This document shows, piece by piece, positions 29,187-38,407 of a stretch of DNA of 64,000 bases (position 1 is its first letter; the number at the start of each line of letters is the position of its first letter). The DNA lies in NCBI RefSeq assembly GCF_002245655.1, contig NZ_NOIH01000003.1, positions 62,001 through 126,000 of the forward strand, in the 5' to 3' direction. The stretch is from Thauera propionica (GTDB lineage Bacteria; Pseudomonadota; Gammaproteobacteria; Burkholderiales; Rhodocyclaceae). The position numbers and the translations under genes are program-made. Below the pieces are notes generated by a model. It searched no databases. It was not told the origin of the DNA and saw nothing but the letters and a program-made list of their open reading frames with translations.

Positions 29187-31619
29187 TCAGCGCACGCAGA
29201 CCTTGCGCACCTGCTTCATGTCGGTGATACCCGCCAGCACCTTCTCCATGCCGTCCTGGCGCAGGGTACGCATGCCTTCGGCCAGCGCCTCGCCGAGGAT
29301 CTGGTCGACGCGGCCACGCTCCTGGATCAGGCGCTTGATCTGCGCCGAGCCGAGCATCAGCTCGTGCAGGCCCACCCGCCCCTTGTAGCCGTGGTTGCAC
29401 TCGACGCAGCCGACCGGACGGTAGAGCGTGAAGCGCCCCGCCGGATCCGCGAAGCTCTGCCGCCAGCGCTGCAGCACCTCGGCACGCGCTGCCGACGGGT
29501 CGGCCTGGAAACGCGGCGTCAGGTGCATGTCCTCGCAATACTCCTCGAGCAGCAGATGGATCTCTTCCTCGTCCGGGCGAAAGGCCTGGCGGCACTTCAG
29601 GCACAGGCGCTTGGCGAGGCGCTGGGCGAGCACGCCGATCAGCGCGTCGGCGAAGTTGAACGGATCCATGCCCATGTCGAGCAGGCGCACGACGGACTCC
29701 GGGGCGCTGTTGGTGTGCAGGGTCGAGAACACGAGGTGGCCGGTGAGCGAGGCCTCGATGCCGACCGACACCGTCTCATGGTCGCGCATCTCGCCCACCA
29801 TGATCACGTCCGGATCGGCACGCAGGAAGGCGCGCATCATGGTCGCAAAATCGATGCCCGCCTTGCGGTTGACCTGCACCTCGCGCAAGCCGCGCTGCGT
29901 GATCTCGACCGGGTCCTCGACGGTCCAGATCTTGGTGTCGGGGGTGTTGATGTAGCTGAGGATCGAGTGCAGGGTCGTCGTCTTGCCGGAACCGGTGGGG
30001 CCACAGACGAAGAAGATGCCATAGGGCTTGCTGATCGCCTCCTTGAGCCGCTCGAGGTTGAACGGCATCAGGCCGAGCTGATCCATCGGGATCGGCTCGT
30101 TGCTGGCGAGCAGGCGCATCACGACGTCCTCGAGCCCGCCCTGCGTCGGCAGCGTTGCCACGCGCAGCTCGATATCGAGCGGCGCGAACTTGCGGAACTT
30201 GATTTTGCCGTCCTGCGGCTTGCGCCGTTCGGAGATGTCGAGATCGCACATGATCTTGATGCGCGTCACGAGCGGATTGCGATAGCTGGCCGGCACCTCG
30301 ATGTAAGGCACGAGAGAGCCATCCTTGCGGAAGCGGATCAGCGTCTTCTCCCGCCCCGGTCGCGGCTCGATGTGGATGTCCGACGCCCCCTGCCGATAGG
30401 CCTCGATGATGATGCGATTGACCAGCTTGACGAGCTCGTTGTCGGCCGCAGCCGAGACGTCGTCGCCGAGCGAGCCCGGTTCGTCGTCACGCTCGTCCAG
30501 ATCGGACAGGATGTCGCTGACCGAGCCGTCGTCGATCGACTCGCCGAAATACTGCTCCACGACCATCTCGAACTCGCGTGCCGACGTCACCCTGTAGCTG
30601 AGCCGCTTCTTGGGCAGCACATTCTGCGCGACGCAGGAACTGCGGACCTGCTCCGGGTCCACGCACAGGACCACGACCCCGTCCTGGTTCTCCTCGTAGG
30701 GCAACCACAGACTCTGCTGCACGTAGTCGCGCTTGATGTTGCGCAGCAGGTCCATCGGCTTGACGTGATTGGGCTGGAAGGGCTGGTAGGGGACGCCGAA
30801 ATAGCGGGCGGCAGCCTCACCAAGTTCGGCGGTACTCAGGCCGAGCACGTCGATGAGAATCTCTTCGGTGCTGAGGTCGCCGGTGCGCGCCTCGCGGATG
30901 ACCTGGCGCAGCTCCTCGGCTGTGATTCGCCCGTCGGCCACCAGCGCATCGAAGCGGGAACGCAGGCGTGCCGGCTTCTCGGCATGTCGCGCGAACGCGA
31001 CACCGAGTGTCTGAGTCAAACCCAGCAGCCCCTCTTCGGCAACGTTGCTGAAAGGCGCCCCGCTGTGGCTGTTGATGAGCTGGATGACGCCGATGACGCG
31101 CTCGCTGTCCGGATCGCGGATCGGCACCACGAGCATCTGGCGGGAGCGAAAGCCGGTGCTCGCGTCCACCTCGCGCTTGAAGTGGAGCTGGGGCGAAATG
31201 GCGGCCAGCTCGGCCTCGTCATACGCGTCGGCGATATTGACTGGCCTGCCGGTCAGCGCGACGAAGCCGGCGACGCTGCTGTCGTCCACCGGAAGGCGAA
31301 TGCTCTGCACCGAGTCGAGGCCGGTCTTGACCCGGGTAACGATCGTAGTGCCGTTGTCCTCGAGCGTATAGATCGTCAGCCGCTGCGCCTCGAACAGGGC
31401 ACAGAGGTCGGCCGAGAGCTCGAGGATGATTTCGTCCACGTCGTTGCTGGCGTGGATGCGATTGGTGACGACCTGCAGCCCCTTGAAGAAGGCCAGGCGA
31501 CGCGCAACCGCGCTACCCTGCTGCAGCTTGCCAATGGTCGCAGCCAACGGGTCGGCAGCCCCCTGGGCAGCTTTCGCCTGCGCGGCGAACTGCTGCGGAT
31601 CGTCGTGCAACTGCGTCAT
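29187..31619 (-). CDS. GspE/PulE-type secretion ATPase with N-terminal GAF domain
   Basis: An 810-aa ATPase. Residues about 45-225 form a GAF-like sensory domain (VTNRIHASNDVDEIILELSA to GVIQLINSHSG). A T2SSE N-domain-like part (LGLSTAELGEAAARYFGVPY) follows, then the GspE motor: Walker A GPTGSGKTTTLHSIL, Asp box, Walker B DPDVIMVGEMRD, His box TGHLVFSTLHTNS, and a four-Cys zinc site (LCLKCR and GCVECNHGYKG). ATG 31619 (MTQLHDDPQQ) is 16 bp after the upstream hydrolase gene. No pilin, platform protein or secretin is adjacent. It probably powers a type IV pilus-like machine encoded elsewhere, gated by the GAF ligand; this is inference. Operon with the MBL and FHA genes. Confidence 0.85.
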   Translation of the reverse strand: MTQLHDDPQQFAAQAKAAQGAADPLAATIGKLQQGSAVARRLAFFKGLQVVTNRIHASNDVDEIILELSADLCALFEAQRLTIYTLEDNGTTIVTRVKTGLDSVQSIRLPVDDSSVAGFVALTGRPVNIADAYDEAELAAISPQLHFKREVDASTGFRSRQMLVVPIRDPDSERVIGVIQLINSHSGAPFSNVAEEGLLGLTQTLGVAFARHAEKPARLRSRFDALVADGRITAEELRQVIREARTGDLSTEEILIDVLGLSTAELGEAAARYFGVPYQPFQPNHVKPMDLLRNIKRDYVQQSLWLPYEENQDGVVVLCVDPEQVRSSCVAQNVLPKKRLSYRVTSAREFEMVVEQYFGESIDDGSVSDILSDLDERDDEPGSLGDDVSAAADNELVKLVNRIIIEAYRQGASDIHIEPRPGREKTLIRFRKDGSLVPYIEVPASYRNPLVTRIKIMCDLDISERRKPQDGKIKFRKFAPLDIELRVATLPTQGGLEDVVMRLLASNEPIPMDQLGLMPFNLERLKEAISKPYGIFFVCGPTGSGKTTTLHSILSYINTPDTKIWTVEDPVEITQRGLREVQVNRKAGIDFATMMRAFLRADPDVIMVGEMRDHETVSVGIEASLTGHLVFSTLHTNSAPESVVRLLDMGMDPFNFADALIGVLAQRLAKRLCLKCRQAFRPDEEEIHLLLEEYCEDMHLTPRFQADPSAARAEVLQRWRQSFADPAGRFTLYRPVGCVECNHGYKGRVGLHELMLGSAQIKRLIQERGRVDQILGEALAEGMRTLRQDGMEKVLAGITDMKQVRKVCVR

Positions 31620-31635
31620 TCGCGAAACCCCGAAA

Positions 31636-32403
31636 TCAGAAATGGAGCTCCTGGCCCATTTGCAGGCGCCTGGGCTTGAGCCGCGAGGCTCCTGCCTCGA
31701 TCTGCGCAATGATACGCAGGTCCGCGCCGGGTTTCAGGTGGGTGATGTGGACTTCGGGCGTGACGTGCACTTCCTCGAGCATGGCCAGCAACATGCTCGG
31801 GCACAGATGACGGCTCGCGACAGCAAGTCCGTGCTGTTCATCGGCGAAAGCGGTTTCGACGATGAGATGGCGCAGGGCAGGCTGGGCGTTGATCGCGGCA
31901 ATCAGCTCGGGGCAATAGGCGGTATCGCCGGAGAACACGAGCTGCCCTTCCCCGCTGTCGAGGGCATAGGCGACGGTAGGCACCGTGTGCTGCGCCGGCA
32001 GCGCCGTGATTACGCGCCCGCTCAACGAGATGCTCTCGCCGAGCTTCATCGGCTGGAAGCGCATGAAGGGGTGATGCCGGTCCGGAATCGCGGAAAAGTC
32101 AGGCCACACAAGCCAGTTGAAGACGTGGGAGTGCAGGATGCGGATCGTCTCCGGCGTCGCATGCACCGTGACCGGAAGGCTTCGTGCGTCGCCGACCGAA
32201 TCGATCAGCAATGGCAGGCAGGCGATGTGATCGAGATGCGCATGCGTCAGGAAGACGTGGTCGATGCGCCGCATCGCGTCGAGCGAAAGCTCACCCGCGC
32301 CAGTTCCGCAATCGATGAGGATGTCCTCGTCGACGAGAAAGGACGTGGTGCGCGCCTGCGCCCCGCCGATTCCGCCACTGCACCCCAACACCTTCAGTTT
32401 CAT
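31636..32403 (-). CDS. MBL-fold metallo-hydrolase (cyclic-nucleotide PDE / RNase Z-like)
   Basis: A 255-aa metallo-beta-lactamase-fold protein. It has the metal motif LTHAHLDHIACLP (HxHxDH), a later Asp in LVFSGDTAYCPEL, and His residues in ALPAQHTVP and HITHLKPG. The start MKLKVLGCSGGIG is typical of class III 3',5'-cyclic nucleotide phosphodiesterase-like members. Substrate cannot be fixed from sequence. It sits between the FHA gene (134 bp upstream) and the GAF-GspE ATPase (16 bp downstream), suggesting a joint role in a signalling-controlled secretion or motility process. Confidence 0.8.
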   Translation of the reverse strand: MKLKVLGCSGGIGGAQARTTSFLVDEDILIDCGTGAGELSLDAMRRIDHVFLTHAHLDHIACLPLLIDSVGDARSLPVTVHATPETIRILHSHVFNWLVWPDFSAIPDRHHPFMRFQPMKLGESISLSGRVITALPAQHTVPTVAYALDSGEGQLVFSGDTAYCPELIAAINAQPALRHLIVETAFADEQHGLAVASRHLCPSMLLAMLEEVHVTPEVHITHLKPGADLRIIAQIEAGASRLKPRRLQMGQELHF

Positions 32404-32537
32404 GAGTGTTCGCCGCGAGACGACCCATCCGGATCGAGCGGCATTGGTTCCCCGTTACGTCTGCGGGGACCTTATCACCCCAGCCCCGGCGCCGGTAGGC
32501 AAAAAATCACGCCAAGGGCGGCACGCCCTGAATGTTT

Positions 32538-33269
32538 TCAGGGACGCAGGAAGAACTCCATCTTGACCCCCGCCAGCTCGATGATGTCATGATCCTTTAG
32601 CAGGCAGGCCTGGGCGTCGATCGGCGCCCCGTTGACCAGCGGGAAGCTGGCGCCTTCGACGTGGGTGATGAAGTAGCCATGGGGGCGGCGAGTGATGACC
32701 GCCACCTGCTTGCCCGGCTTGCCGAGGGTGGTCAGCGATTTCGTCAGCTCCAGCTCGCGGCCCGCGTTGGCGCCACTGAGCACCTGGATGATCCCGAGGC
32801 GCTCGCCCGCCGCTGCAAGCGCCTTCTCGGCACGCTCAAGCGCGCCCGCGGCCACCACCTGCGTATCGCCACCGCCCTCGCCCGCAGGCCGCGCACCGAC
32901 ATCCGTACCCGTCGGCGGCAACTCGAAGGGCTTGATCGCGGCCGTGTCGATCATCTCCGAAGCGGAAAGGCCGGGCTGCGTGGCATCGACGATGTACTTC
33001 AGGCGGTACTTGCCAAGCTCGATGACATCGTTGTGGTGCAGCACGTGCTTCTTGACCGGCTGGCCATTCACGTAGGTGCCATTGGTGCTGTTCTGATCCT
33101 CGAGGAAGGCGTCTTTGAGAATGCAGGTAATCACGGCGTGCTGTCCGCTGATGGCCAGATTGTCGATCTGGATATCGTTGTTCGGCTTGCGCCCGATCGA
33201 AGTCCGCTCCTTGTCGAGCTCGATTTCCTTGAGGACGAGACCGTCCATGCTGAGGATCAACTTCGGCAT
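32538..33269 (-). CDS. Protein with two FHA domains
   Basis: A 243-aa cytoplasmic protein. FHA domain 1 covers about 1-95 (TSIGRKPNNDIQIDNLAISGQHAVI, DQNSTNGTYVNG), and a second, more diverged FHA-like domain covers about 155-243 (LGKPGKQVAVITRRPHGYFI, FPLVNGAPI). FHA modules bind phosphothreonine peptides. No Ser/Thr kinase is nearby. The first gene of the FHA-MBL-GspE group on this strand; similar FHA proteins regulate secretion systems and pili. Confidence 0.88.
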   Translation of the reverse strand: MPKLILSMDGLVLKEIELDKERTSIGRKPNNDIQIDNLAISGQHAVITCILKDAFLEDQNSTNGTYVNGQPVKKHVLHHNDVIELGKYRLKYIVDATQPGLSASEMIDTAAIKPFELPPTGTDVGARPAGEGGGDTQVVAAGALERAEKALAAAGERLGIIQVLSGANAGRELELTKSLTTLGKPGKQVAVITRRPHGYFITHVEGASFPLVNGAPIDAQACLLKDHDIIELAGVKMEFFLRP

Positions 33270-33353
33270 TGCCCCTACCTGTCGATTTGGTTTGCCGCAG
33301 ATGCTGCGGAAGTGTCATCGCATTCTAACGCGGCACCCCGTGGGCGGGAGACG

Positions 33354-33383
33354 AAAAAAAAGCGCCGGATGTACCGGCGCTTT
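33354..33383 (-). terminator. Rho-independent terminator of sucCD
   Basis: On the minus strand, stem AAAGCGCCGG / CCGGCGCTTT with a 5-nt loop, followed by a run of T. It lies 27 bp after the sucD stop and before the FHA gene. Confidence 0.9.
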
Positions 33384-33409
33384 CTCGGATCGCGAACGAC
33401 GCGGCAGGA

Positions 33410-34303
33410 TCAGAGCATCGCCTTCAGCAGCTTGCCCATTTCCGACGGGTTGCGCGTCACCTTGAAGCCGCACTCCTCCATGATGGCGAGCTTGGCATCG
33501 GCGGTGTCGGCGCCGCCGGAGATCAGCGCACCGGCGTGGCCCATGCGCTTGCCTGCGGGGGCGGTGACGCCGGCGATGAAGCCGACGATCGGCTTCTTCA
33601 TGTTTTCCTTGCACCACATCGCGGCTTCGGCTTCGTCCGGACCGCCGATCTCGCCGATCATGATCACCGCGTCGGTGTCCGGATCATCGTTGAACATGCG
33701 CATGACGTCGATGTGCTTCAGGCCGTTGATCGGGTCGCCGCCGATACCAACCGCGGACGACTGGCCGAGACCGATCTCGGTCAGCTGCGCCACGGCTTCA
33801 TAGGTCAGCGTACCGGAACGCGACACGACGCCGATACGACCCTTGCGGTGGATGTGGCCGGGCATGATGCCGATCTTGATCTCGTCGGGCGTGATCAGGC
33901 CGGGGCAGTTGGGGCCGAGCAGCAGCGTTTCCTTGCCACCCTTGGCAACCTTCTGCTTCATCTTGTTGCGCACGACCAGCATGTCGCGGACCGGGATGCC
34001 TTCGGTGATGCAGATCGCCAGGTCGAGGTCGGCTTCGCAGGCTTCCCAGATGGCGTCGGCAGCGCCCGCGGGCGGCACGTAGATGACCGACACGGTGGCA
34101 CCGGTTTCGGCAGCGGCTTCCTTGACCGAGGCGTAGATGGGGATGTCGAAGATCTTCTCGCCCGCCTTCTTCGGATTCACGCCGGCGACGAAGCAGTTCT
34201 TGCCGTTGGCGTATTCCTGGCACTTCTCGGTGTGGAATTGACCGGTCTTGCCAGTGATGCCCTGGGTGATGACCTTGGTATCTTTGTTGATCAGGATGGA
34301 CAT
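33410..34303 (-). CDS. sucD: Succinyl-CoA ligase, alpha subunit
   Basis: A 297-aa CoA-binding subunit: MSILINKDTKVITQGITGKT, GGVNP-type loop (VAGVNPKKAG), LGPNCPGLI, RSGTLTYE, GDPINGL and the phospho-histidine in GKRMGHAGALISGG. It pairs with SucC to convert succinyl-CoA to succinate with NTP formation in the TCA cycle. It starts 11 bp after sucC on the same strand and ends before a strong terminator. Confidence 0.97.
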   Translation of the reverse strand: MSILINKDTKVITQGITGKTGQFHTEKCQEYANGKNCFVAGVNPKKAGEKIFDIPIYASVKEAAAETGATVSVIYVPPAGAADAIWEACEADLDLAICITEGIPVRDMLVVRNKMKQKVAKGGKETLLLGPNCPGLITPDEIKIGIMPGHIHRKGRIGVVSRSGTLTYEAVAQLTEIGLGQSSAVGIGGDPINGLKHIDVMRMFNDDPDTDAVIMIGEIGGPDEAEAAMWCKENMKKPIVGFIAGVTAPAGKRMGHAGALISGGADTADAKLAIMEECGFKVTRNPSEMGKLLKAML

Positions 34304-34314
34304 TCAAACTCTCC

Positions 34315-35475
34315 TTACTTGACCGCAGCGACGATCTTGGTCGCAGCTTCCGCCATGGTGTCGGCGGTGATGATCGGCAGGCCCGATTCGGCGAGGATCT
34401 TCTTGCCGAGGTCTTCGTTGGTGCCCTTCATGCGCACCACGAGCGGGACGGAGAGGTGAACTTCCTTGGCCGCGGCGACCACGCCGGTGGCGATGGTGTC
34501 GCAACGCATGATGCCGCCGAAGATGTTGACCAGGATGCCCTTGACCTTCGGGTTCTTGAGCATGATCTTGAAGGCTTCGGTGACCTTCTCGGTGGTCGCG
34601 CCGCCGCCGACGTCGAGGAAGTTGGCCGGCTCGGCGCCGAACAGCTTGATCGTGTCCATGGTGGCCATCGCCAGGCCGGCGCCGTTCACCAGGCAGCCGA
34701 TGTTGCCGTCGAGGCTGATGTAGGCGAGGTCGAACTTGGAGGCTTCGATTTCGTCGGCGTCTTCTTCGTCGAAGTCACGGAAATCGACGATCTCCGGGTG
34801 ACGGTAGAGCGCGTTCGAATCGAAGTTGAACTTGGCGTCCAGGGCCTTGATGTTGCCGTTGCCTTCCAGGATCAGCGGGTTGATTTCCGCCAGCGAGGCA
34901 TCGGTTTCCATGTAGCAGGTGTACAGGCGCTTGAGCGTGTCGACCGCCTTGGCCACGGAAGCCTCGGGCACGCCGATGCCGCGAGCCAGATTCTCGGCCT
35001 GCGCGTCGGTCAGGCCGACGAGCGGATCAACGAACTCCTTGAGGATCTTCTCGGGGGTGCTGTGAGCGACTTCCTCGATGTCCATGCCGCCTTCGGAGGA
35101 GGCCATGATGGCGACCTTCTGCGTGGCGCGGTCGGTCAGCGCGGCGACGTAGTATTCCTTCTGGATGTCGGCGCCTTCCTCGATCAGCAGGTTGCGCACC
35201 TTCTGGCCTTCGGGGCCGGTCTGGTGGGTGACCAGTTGCATGCCGAGGATATCGTTGGCGTGTTGACGCACTTCGTCGAGCGAGCGGGCCAGCTTGACGC
35301 CGCCGCCCTTGCCACGGCCACCCGCGTGAATCTGGGCCTTCACCACCCAGATCTTGCCGCCGAGCTCTTCGGCCGCCTTGACCGCCGCATCGACGGAAAC
35401 GCAATGGAAGCCACGCGGCGTCACGACGCCATACTTCCTCAGTAGTTCTTTTGCCTGATACTCATGAATCTTCAT
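34315..35475 (-). CDS. sucC: Succinyl-CoA ligase (ADP-forming), beta subunit
   Basis: A 386-aa ATP-grasp protein starting [17 protein letters not shown], with [45 protein letters not shown] and [13 protein letters not shown]. Partner of SucD in the TCA cycle. ATG 35475 is the conserved start. The 232 bp upstream hold no gene; a TATAAT box on this strand lies at 35666-35661. Confidence 0.97.
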   Translation of the reverse strand: MKIHEYQAKELLRKYGVVTPRGFHCVSVDAAVKAAEELGGKIWVVKAQIHAGGRGKGGGVKLARSLDEVRQHANDILGMQLVTHQTGPEGQKVRNLLIEEGADIQKEYYVAALTDRATQKVAIMASSEGGMDIEEVAHSTPEKILKEFVDPLVGLTDAQAENLARGIGVPEASVAKAVDTLKRLYTCYMETDASLAEINPLILEGNGNIKALDAKFNFDSNALYRHPEIVDFRDFDEEDADEIEASKFDLAYISLDGNIGCLVNGAGLAMATMDTIKLFGAEPANFLDVGGGATTEKVTEAFKIMLKNPKVKGILVNIFGGIMRCDTIATGVVAAAKEVHLSVPLVVRMKGTNEDLGKKILAESGLPIITADTMAEAATKIVAAVK

Positions 35476-35660
35476 GGTTGCCCTTCGATCGAAGTCACGG
35501 CGGCGAGCCCGCCGCGAACAGGTTGATGGCATGCTTAGGAGCGCAGATGCTCAGCGACGGGCGTCGTCTCCCTCGACCGCCACCCACCGCCGCCGGCCGG
35601 AAAGCCGGCCTGAACTTCCGGCTGTCACGCACGAGTACGTGTTTACCGCAAGACTCCATA

Positions 35661-35666
35661 ATTATA
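35661..35666 (-). promoter_or_regulatory. Putative -10 box of the sucCD promoter
   Basis: Perfect TATAAT on the minus strand, preceded by TGGT, in the gap between the DUF2889 gene and sucC and about 185 nt upstream of the sucC start. The -35 region is poor, so it may need an activator. Confidence 0.4.
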
Positions 35667-35707
35667 ACCAGTTTTGCGCAGTGCACAGCGCTCGCGCAAT
35701 GCGCCGT

Positions 35708-36262
35708 TCAGGCGCTCTCGTCCTGCCCGCGGTACCACTTTGGGTAGTAGCGCCGCACGGTTTCGCTTGCGGTATCGAGCGCGTGGCAGTGATCGAGCTG
35801 TGGCGGTTTGCCGGCACTGTCATCCGTGTCGCGACGGAAGGTCGCGACGGTCTGGATGGCGGCAGTAGGCAGCGACTGCAGCATCTCGGTCATGTGCGAG
35901 CAACCCAGCGTCTCGCCGAACATCTCATTGACCGTGCGCCGAAAGCCACGCACCAGGTTGAGCCCCACAAGCCTTGCATAACTCGGACCGATCGTGTCGC
36001 AGTTGCCCGGGTAAGGCACCTCGTCCGAACAGGCAACCGCCGCGACGATATTGAATGCCACATCGAAACTGATGCGGACCCGCATCAGATGCACCGGCAC
36101 CCCCGCAGGACGCATGCCCGAGGCGATGGGATAGTCGACATCCTTGACGTCGGTCAGCGACGCCTCGAGATCGTAGAGGCCATCCTCTCGCAGGAAACCT
36201 TCGATCTCGATGCGACGAGTGTGAATGCGCCGACGAGGCGCCGTGGGAGCAGGTAGCGGCAT
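35708..36262 (-). CDS. DUF2889 domain-containing protein
   Basis: A 184-aa protein matching the DUF2889 pattern: RRIHTRRIEIEGFLREDGLYDLEASLTD near the start, PAGVPVHLMRVRISFD, and GCSHMTEMLQSLPTAAIQT towards the end. The family has no established function; members are often near catabolic or CoA-related genes. ATG 36262 (MPLPAPTAPRRRIHTR) is preferred to the longer frame. It is upstream of sucCD on the same strand but separated by 232 bp with its own promoter-like box. Function unknown. Confidence 0.75.
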   Translation of the reverse strand: MPLPAPTAPRRRIHTRRIEIEGFLREDGLYDLEASLTDVKDVDYPIASGMRPAGVPVHLMRVRISFDVAFNIVAAVACSDEVPYPGNCDTIGPSYARLVGLNLVRGFRRTVNEMFGETLGCSHMTEMLQSLPTAAIQTVATFRRDTDDSAGKPPQLDHCHALDTASETVRRYYPKWYRGQDESA

Positions 36263-36480
36263 CTTCGTTTCGCGTACGGTGGCGTATGGAGCCGTCAATC
36301 TTAACCGATTGCGGGCACCACAAGGGATGTCGGACGGGCGCTTGCCAACCGCCGCCGCGGTGCACAATAGTTCACGTTACGCATGCAACGCAGCACAAAA
36401 CCATGCTGCAGGTGCTGGAAGCCTGGGCCGGACTCTGCTAAAAGCAGGCTATCGCATCCAAACCGCCGGAAGTGCGGACA

Positions 36481-38388
36481 ATGAGAACAACACCGATAAC
36501 CACGGCAGTGGCACTTGCCACCGCCCTCATATCTTCACCGACCGGTGCCCTCGCGGCCGTGCTGGGCGAGGTCGTGTCGCTGTCACCGATCGGCGAGCCC
36601 TTGCGCGCCGAGATCCGCATCATCGGCGGATTCGACCGCGAGACCGCGAACTGCCTGCGCATCGGCGCCGCGGGTGACGGCGCAGGTGACTTGCCCTGGG
36701 TCTCGGGCGCACGCCTGACAGTGATCGGCGGCACGAACCCTCGGGTTGCGGTGACCACCTCCCGCGCGATCAATGAGCCCGTCGTCCAGATAGCGGTGGA
36801 GGATGTGTGCGAGAACCGCCTGCGGCGCGAATACACCCTGCTTCTGCCCTATCCGGTCTCGACCCCGGCAGCGCCCGCTTCGCCCCGGCAACAACCCTCG
36901 GCGCCAGCCCCCGCAAAGAGCGCCGCAAGCACCGGGCGCACATGGACCACCGCGCCCGGAGAGTCGCTCGAGTCGCTCGCGCATTCTCTGTATCCGGACG
37001 ATGCAACAGCACGGCGCCGATTCATGCGCGCGACGGCAGCGGCCAACCCCGGCCTTTTCGAGCAGGCCGGCTCGCAGTCCCGCCCCCTTCCCGATGGCAC
37101 CGCACTGACGGTACCCGACCTGCGCACGCTGTCCGCCAGCGCACCCGCCCGCAAGGCAGACAAGCCGCGCGCAGCGCAGCCAAAAACGCCGGGCACCACC
37201 GCCCCCAGGCCTCCCGCCTCGGCACCGAGGACGCCTGCTGCGCCGACCCAGGCTGCACAGATCGACACGCGCGACCGCGTGATCGTCGAGGGCGACAAGC
37301 CGGCAAGCGTTCCCTCAGGCGCGACGGCCCCGGCGTCGGGCGAAGCGCCCGGCACAACGGCTTCCGACCTGCTGGAACGTGAGCGCAAGCTTGCTGCAGC
37401 GGTTGATCGCAGCATCATCGCGGAGATGGAACTGCTGGCGCGCATCAAGGAGCTCGAAGAGGCACGTGACCGGCTGCAGGCCCGCATCGCGGCACTCGAC
37501 CAGGCCGCGCAGCAAGCGATCCCGCCGGTTGCAGCACCAAGCGCACCCGCGACCGCATCAGAAAGCGCACCCACCACCAGCAGTCCCGACCACCGCGACA
37601 CCTATTTGATCGCAGGGCTGGCCATCGCGGCCCTGGCGCTCGCCATGGTGCTGCGTCGCCGTCGCCCCGCCCCGCCCGAGACGCCCCCCCAGACGCTGAC
37701 CGCTGCACACACCGTTCAACCGCTTCCGGCGCGCGACGCCGCCTATCCCGTCAAGCAACAAAGCGCCGCCCCCGCCGAAGCACAGACCGAACTGCCCGCA
37801 GGCGTCGCGCCAACTCCGCAAGCCCCGGCCAGGCCTTACGACGAAGGAATCGACTGGAGCACCTCGACCCTGCTGCCGACCGCCGGCTATGCGGTCGAAC
37901 ACCCCGTTGACGACGCGGGCGAGGAGCACCGTTCTGCCGTCGAACTTGCCGAGATCATGGTGAGCTTCGGTCGCCTGCACGGCGCAGCCGACACGCTCGC
38001 CGAGTTCGTCCGCGGCAGTCCGAAGCAGGCCGTCACCCCTTGGCTGAAATTGCTCGAGGTCTATCGGGCCGCCGGCCTGCGGGAAGATTTCAGCGCCGTC
38101 GCTCGCGAGCTGAACAAGACCTTCAACGTCCTCGCCGTCACCTGGGACAACTACGATGCGGTACGTCACAACGCCATACGGCTGGAAGACATGCCGCATA
38201 TCGCCGCGCGCGTGCAGCAGCTGTGGGGTACCCGCGAGTGCCAGTCCTACCTGCAGCACCTGCTGCGCGACAATCGTGACGGGTCTCGCGCGGGCTTCCC
38301 GTTTACGGTCATCGACGACATCCTGATGCTGTCAGCGGTGCTCGAACATGAGCTCGGCCCCTTCCGCGTAGCGCCGACGCCTGCCTGA
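36481..38388 (+). CDS. FimV/TspA-like cell-pole protein
   Basis: About 635 aa. It has a signal peptide (TTAVALATALISSPTGALAAVLGEV), the FimV N-terminal domain (SLSPIGEPLRAEIRI to YTLLLPYPV), a LysM-like peptidoglycan-binding segment (WTTAPGESLESLAHSLYPDDA), a Pro/Ala-rich linker, a coiled coil (about 295-345), one TM helix (YLIAGLAIAALALAMVL) and a cytoplasmic tail with a TPR-like part (EIMVSFGRLHGAADTLAEFV). This order matches Pseudomonas FimV, a polar hub for type IV pili. It is shorter than many FimV proteins and lacks the acidic repeat. ATG 36481 is chosen over GTG 36472. It is not next to truA/asd, the usual FimV neighbours. Confidence 0.78.
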   Translation: MRTTPITTAVALATALISSPTGALAAVLGEVVSLSPIGEPLRAEIRIIGGFDRETANCLRIGAAGDGAGDLPWVSGARLTVIGGTNPRVAVTTSRAINEPVVQIAVEDVCENRLRREYTLLLPYPVSTPAAPASPRQQPSAPAPAKSAASTGRTWTTAPGESLESLAHSLYPDDATARRRFMRATAAANPGLFEQAGSQSRPLPDGTALTVPDLRTLSASAPARKADKPRAAQPKTPGTTAPRPPASAPRTPAAPTQAAQIDTRDRVIVEGDKPASVPSGATAPASGEAPGTTASDLLERERKLAAAVDRSIIAEMELLARIKELEEARDRLQARIAALDQAAQQAIPPVAAPSAPATASESAPTTSSPDHRDTYLIAGLAIAALALAMVLRRRRPAPPETPPQTLTAAHTVQPLPARDAAYPVKQQSAAPAEAQTELPAGVAPTPQAPARPYDEGIDWSTSTLLPTAGYAVEHPVDDAGEEHRSAVELAEIMVSFGRLHGAADTLAEFVRGSPKQAVTPWLKLLEVYRAAGLREDFSAVARELNKTFNVLAVTWDNYDAVRHNAIRLEDMPHIAARVQQLWGTRECQSYLQHLLRDNRDGSRAGFPFTVIDDILMLSAVLEHELGPFRVAPTPA

Positions 38389-38407
38389 GGCAGGTCGGTG
38401 CCCCCGC

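Noticed and set aside
32529-32546. CCCTGA/TCAGGG inverted repeat at the end of the FHA gene
   Set aside because: A short 6-bp stem overlapping the stop region with no T-run on the minus strand; not convincing as a terminator.
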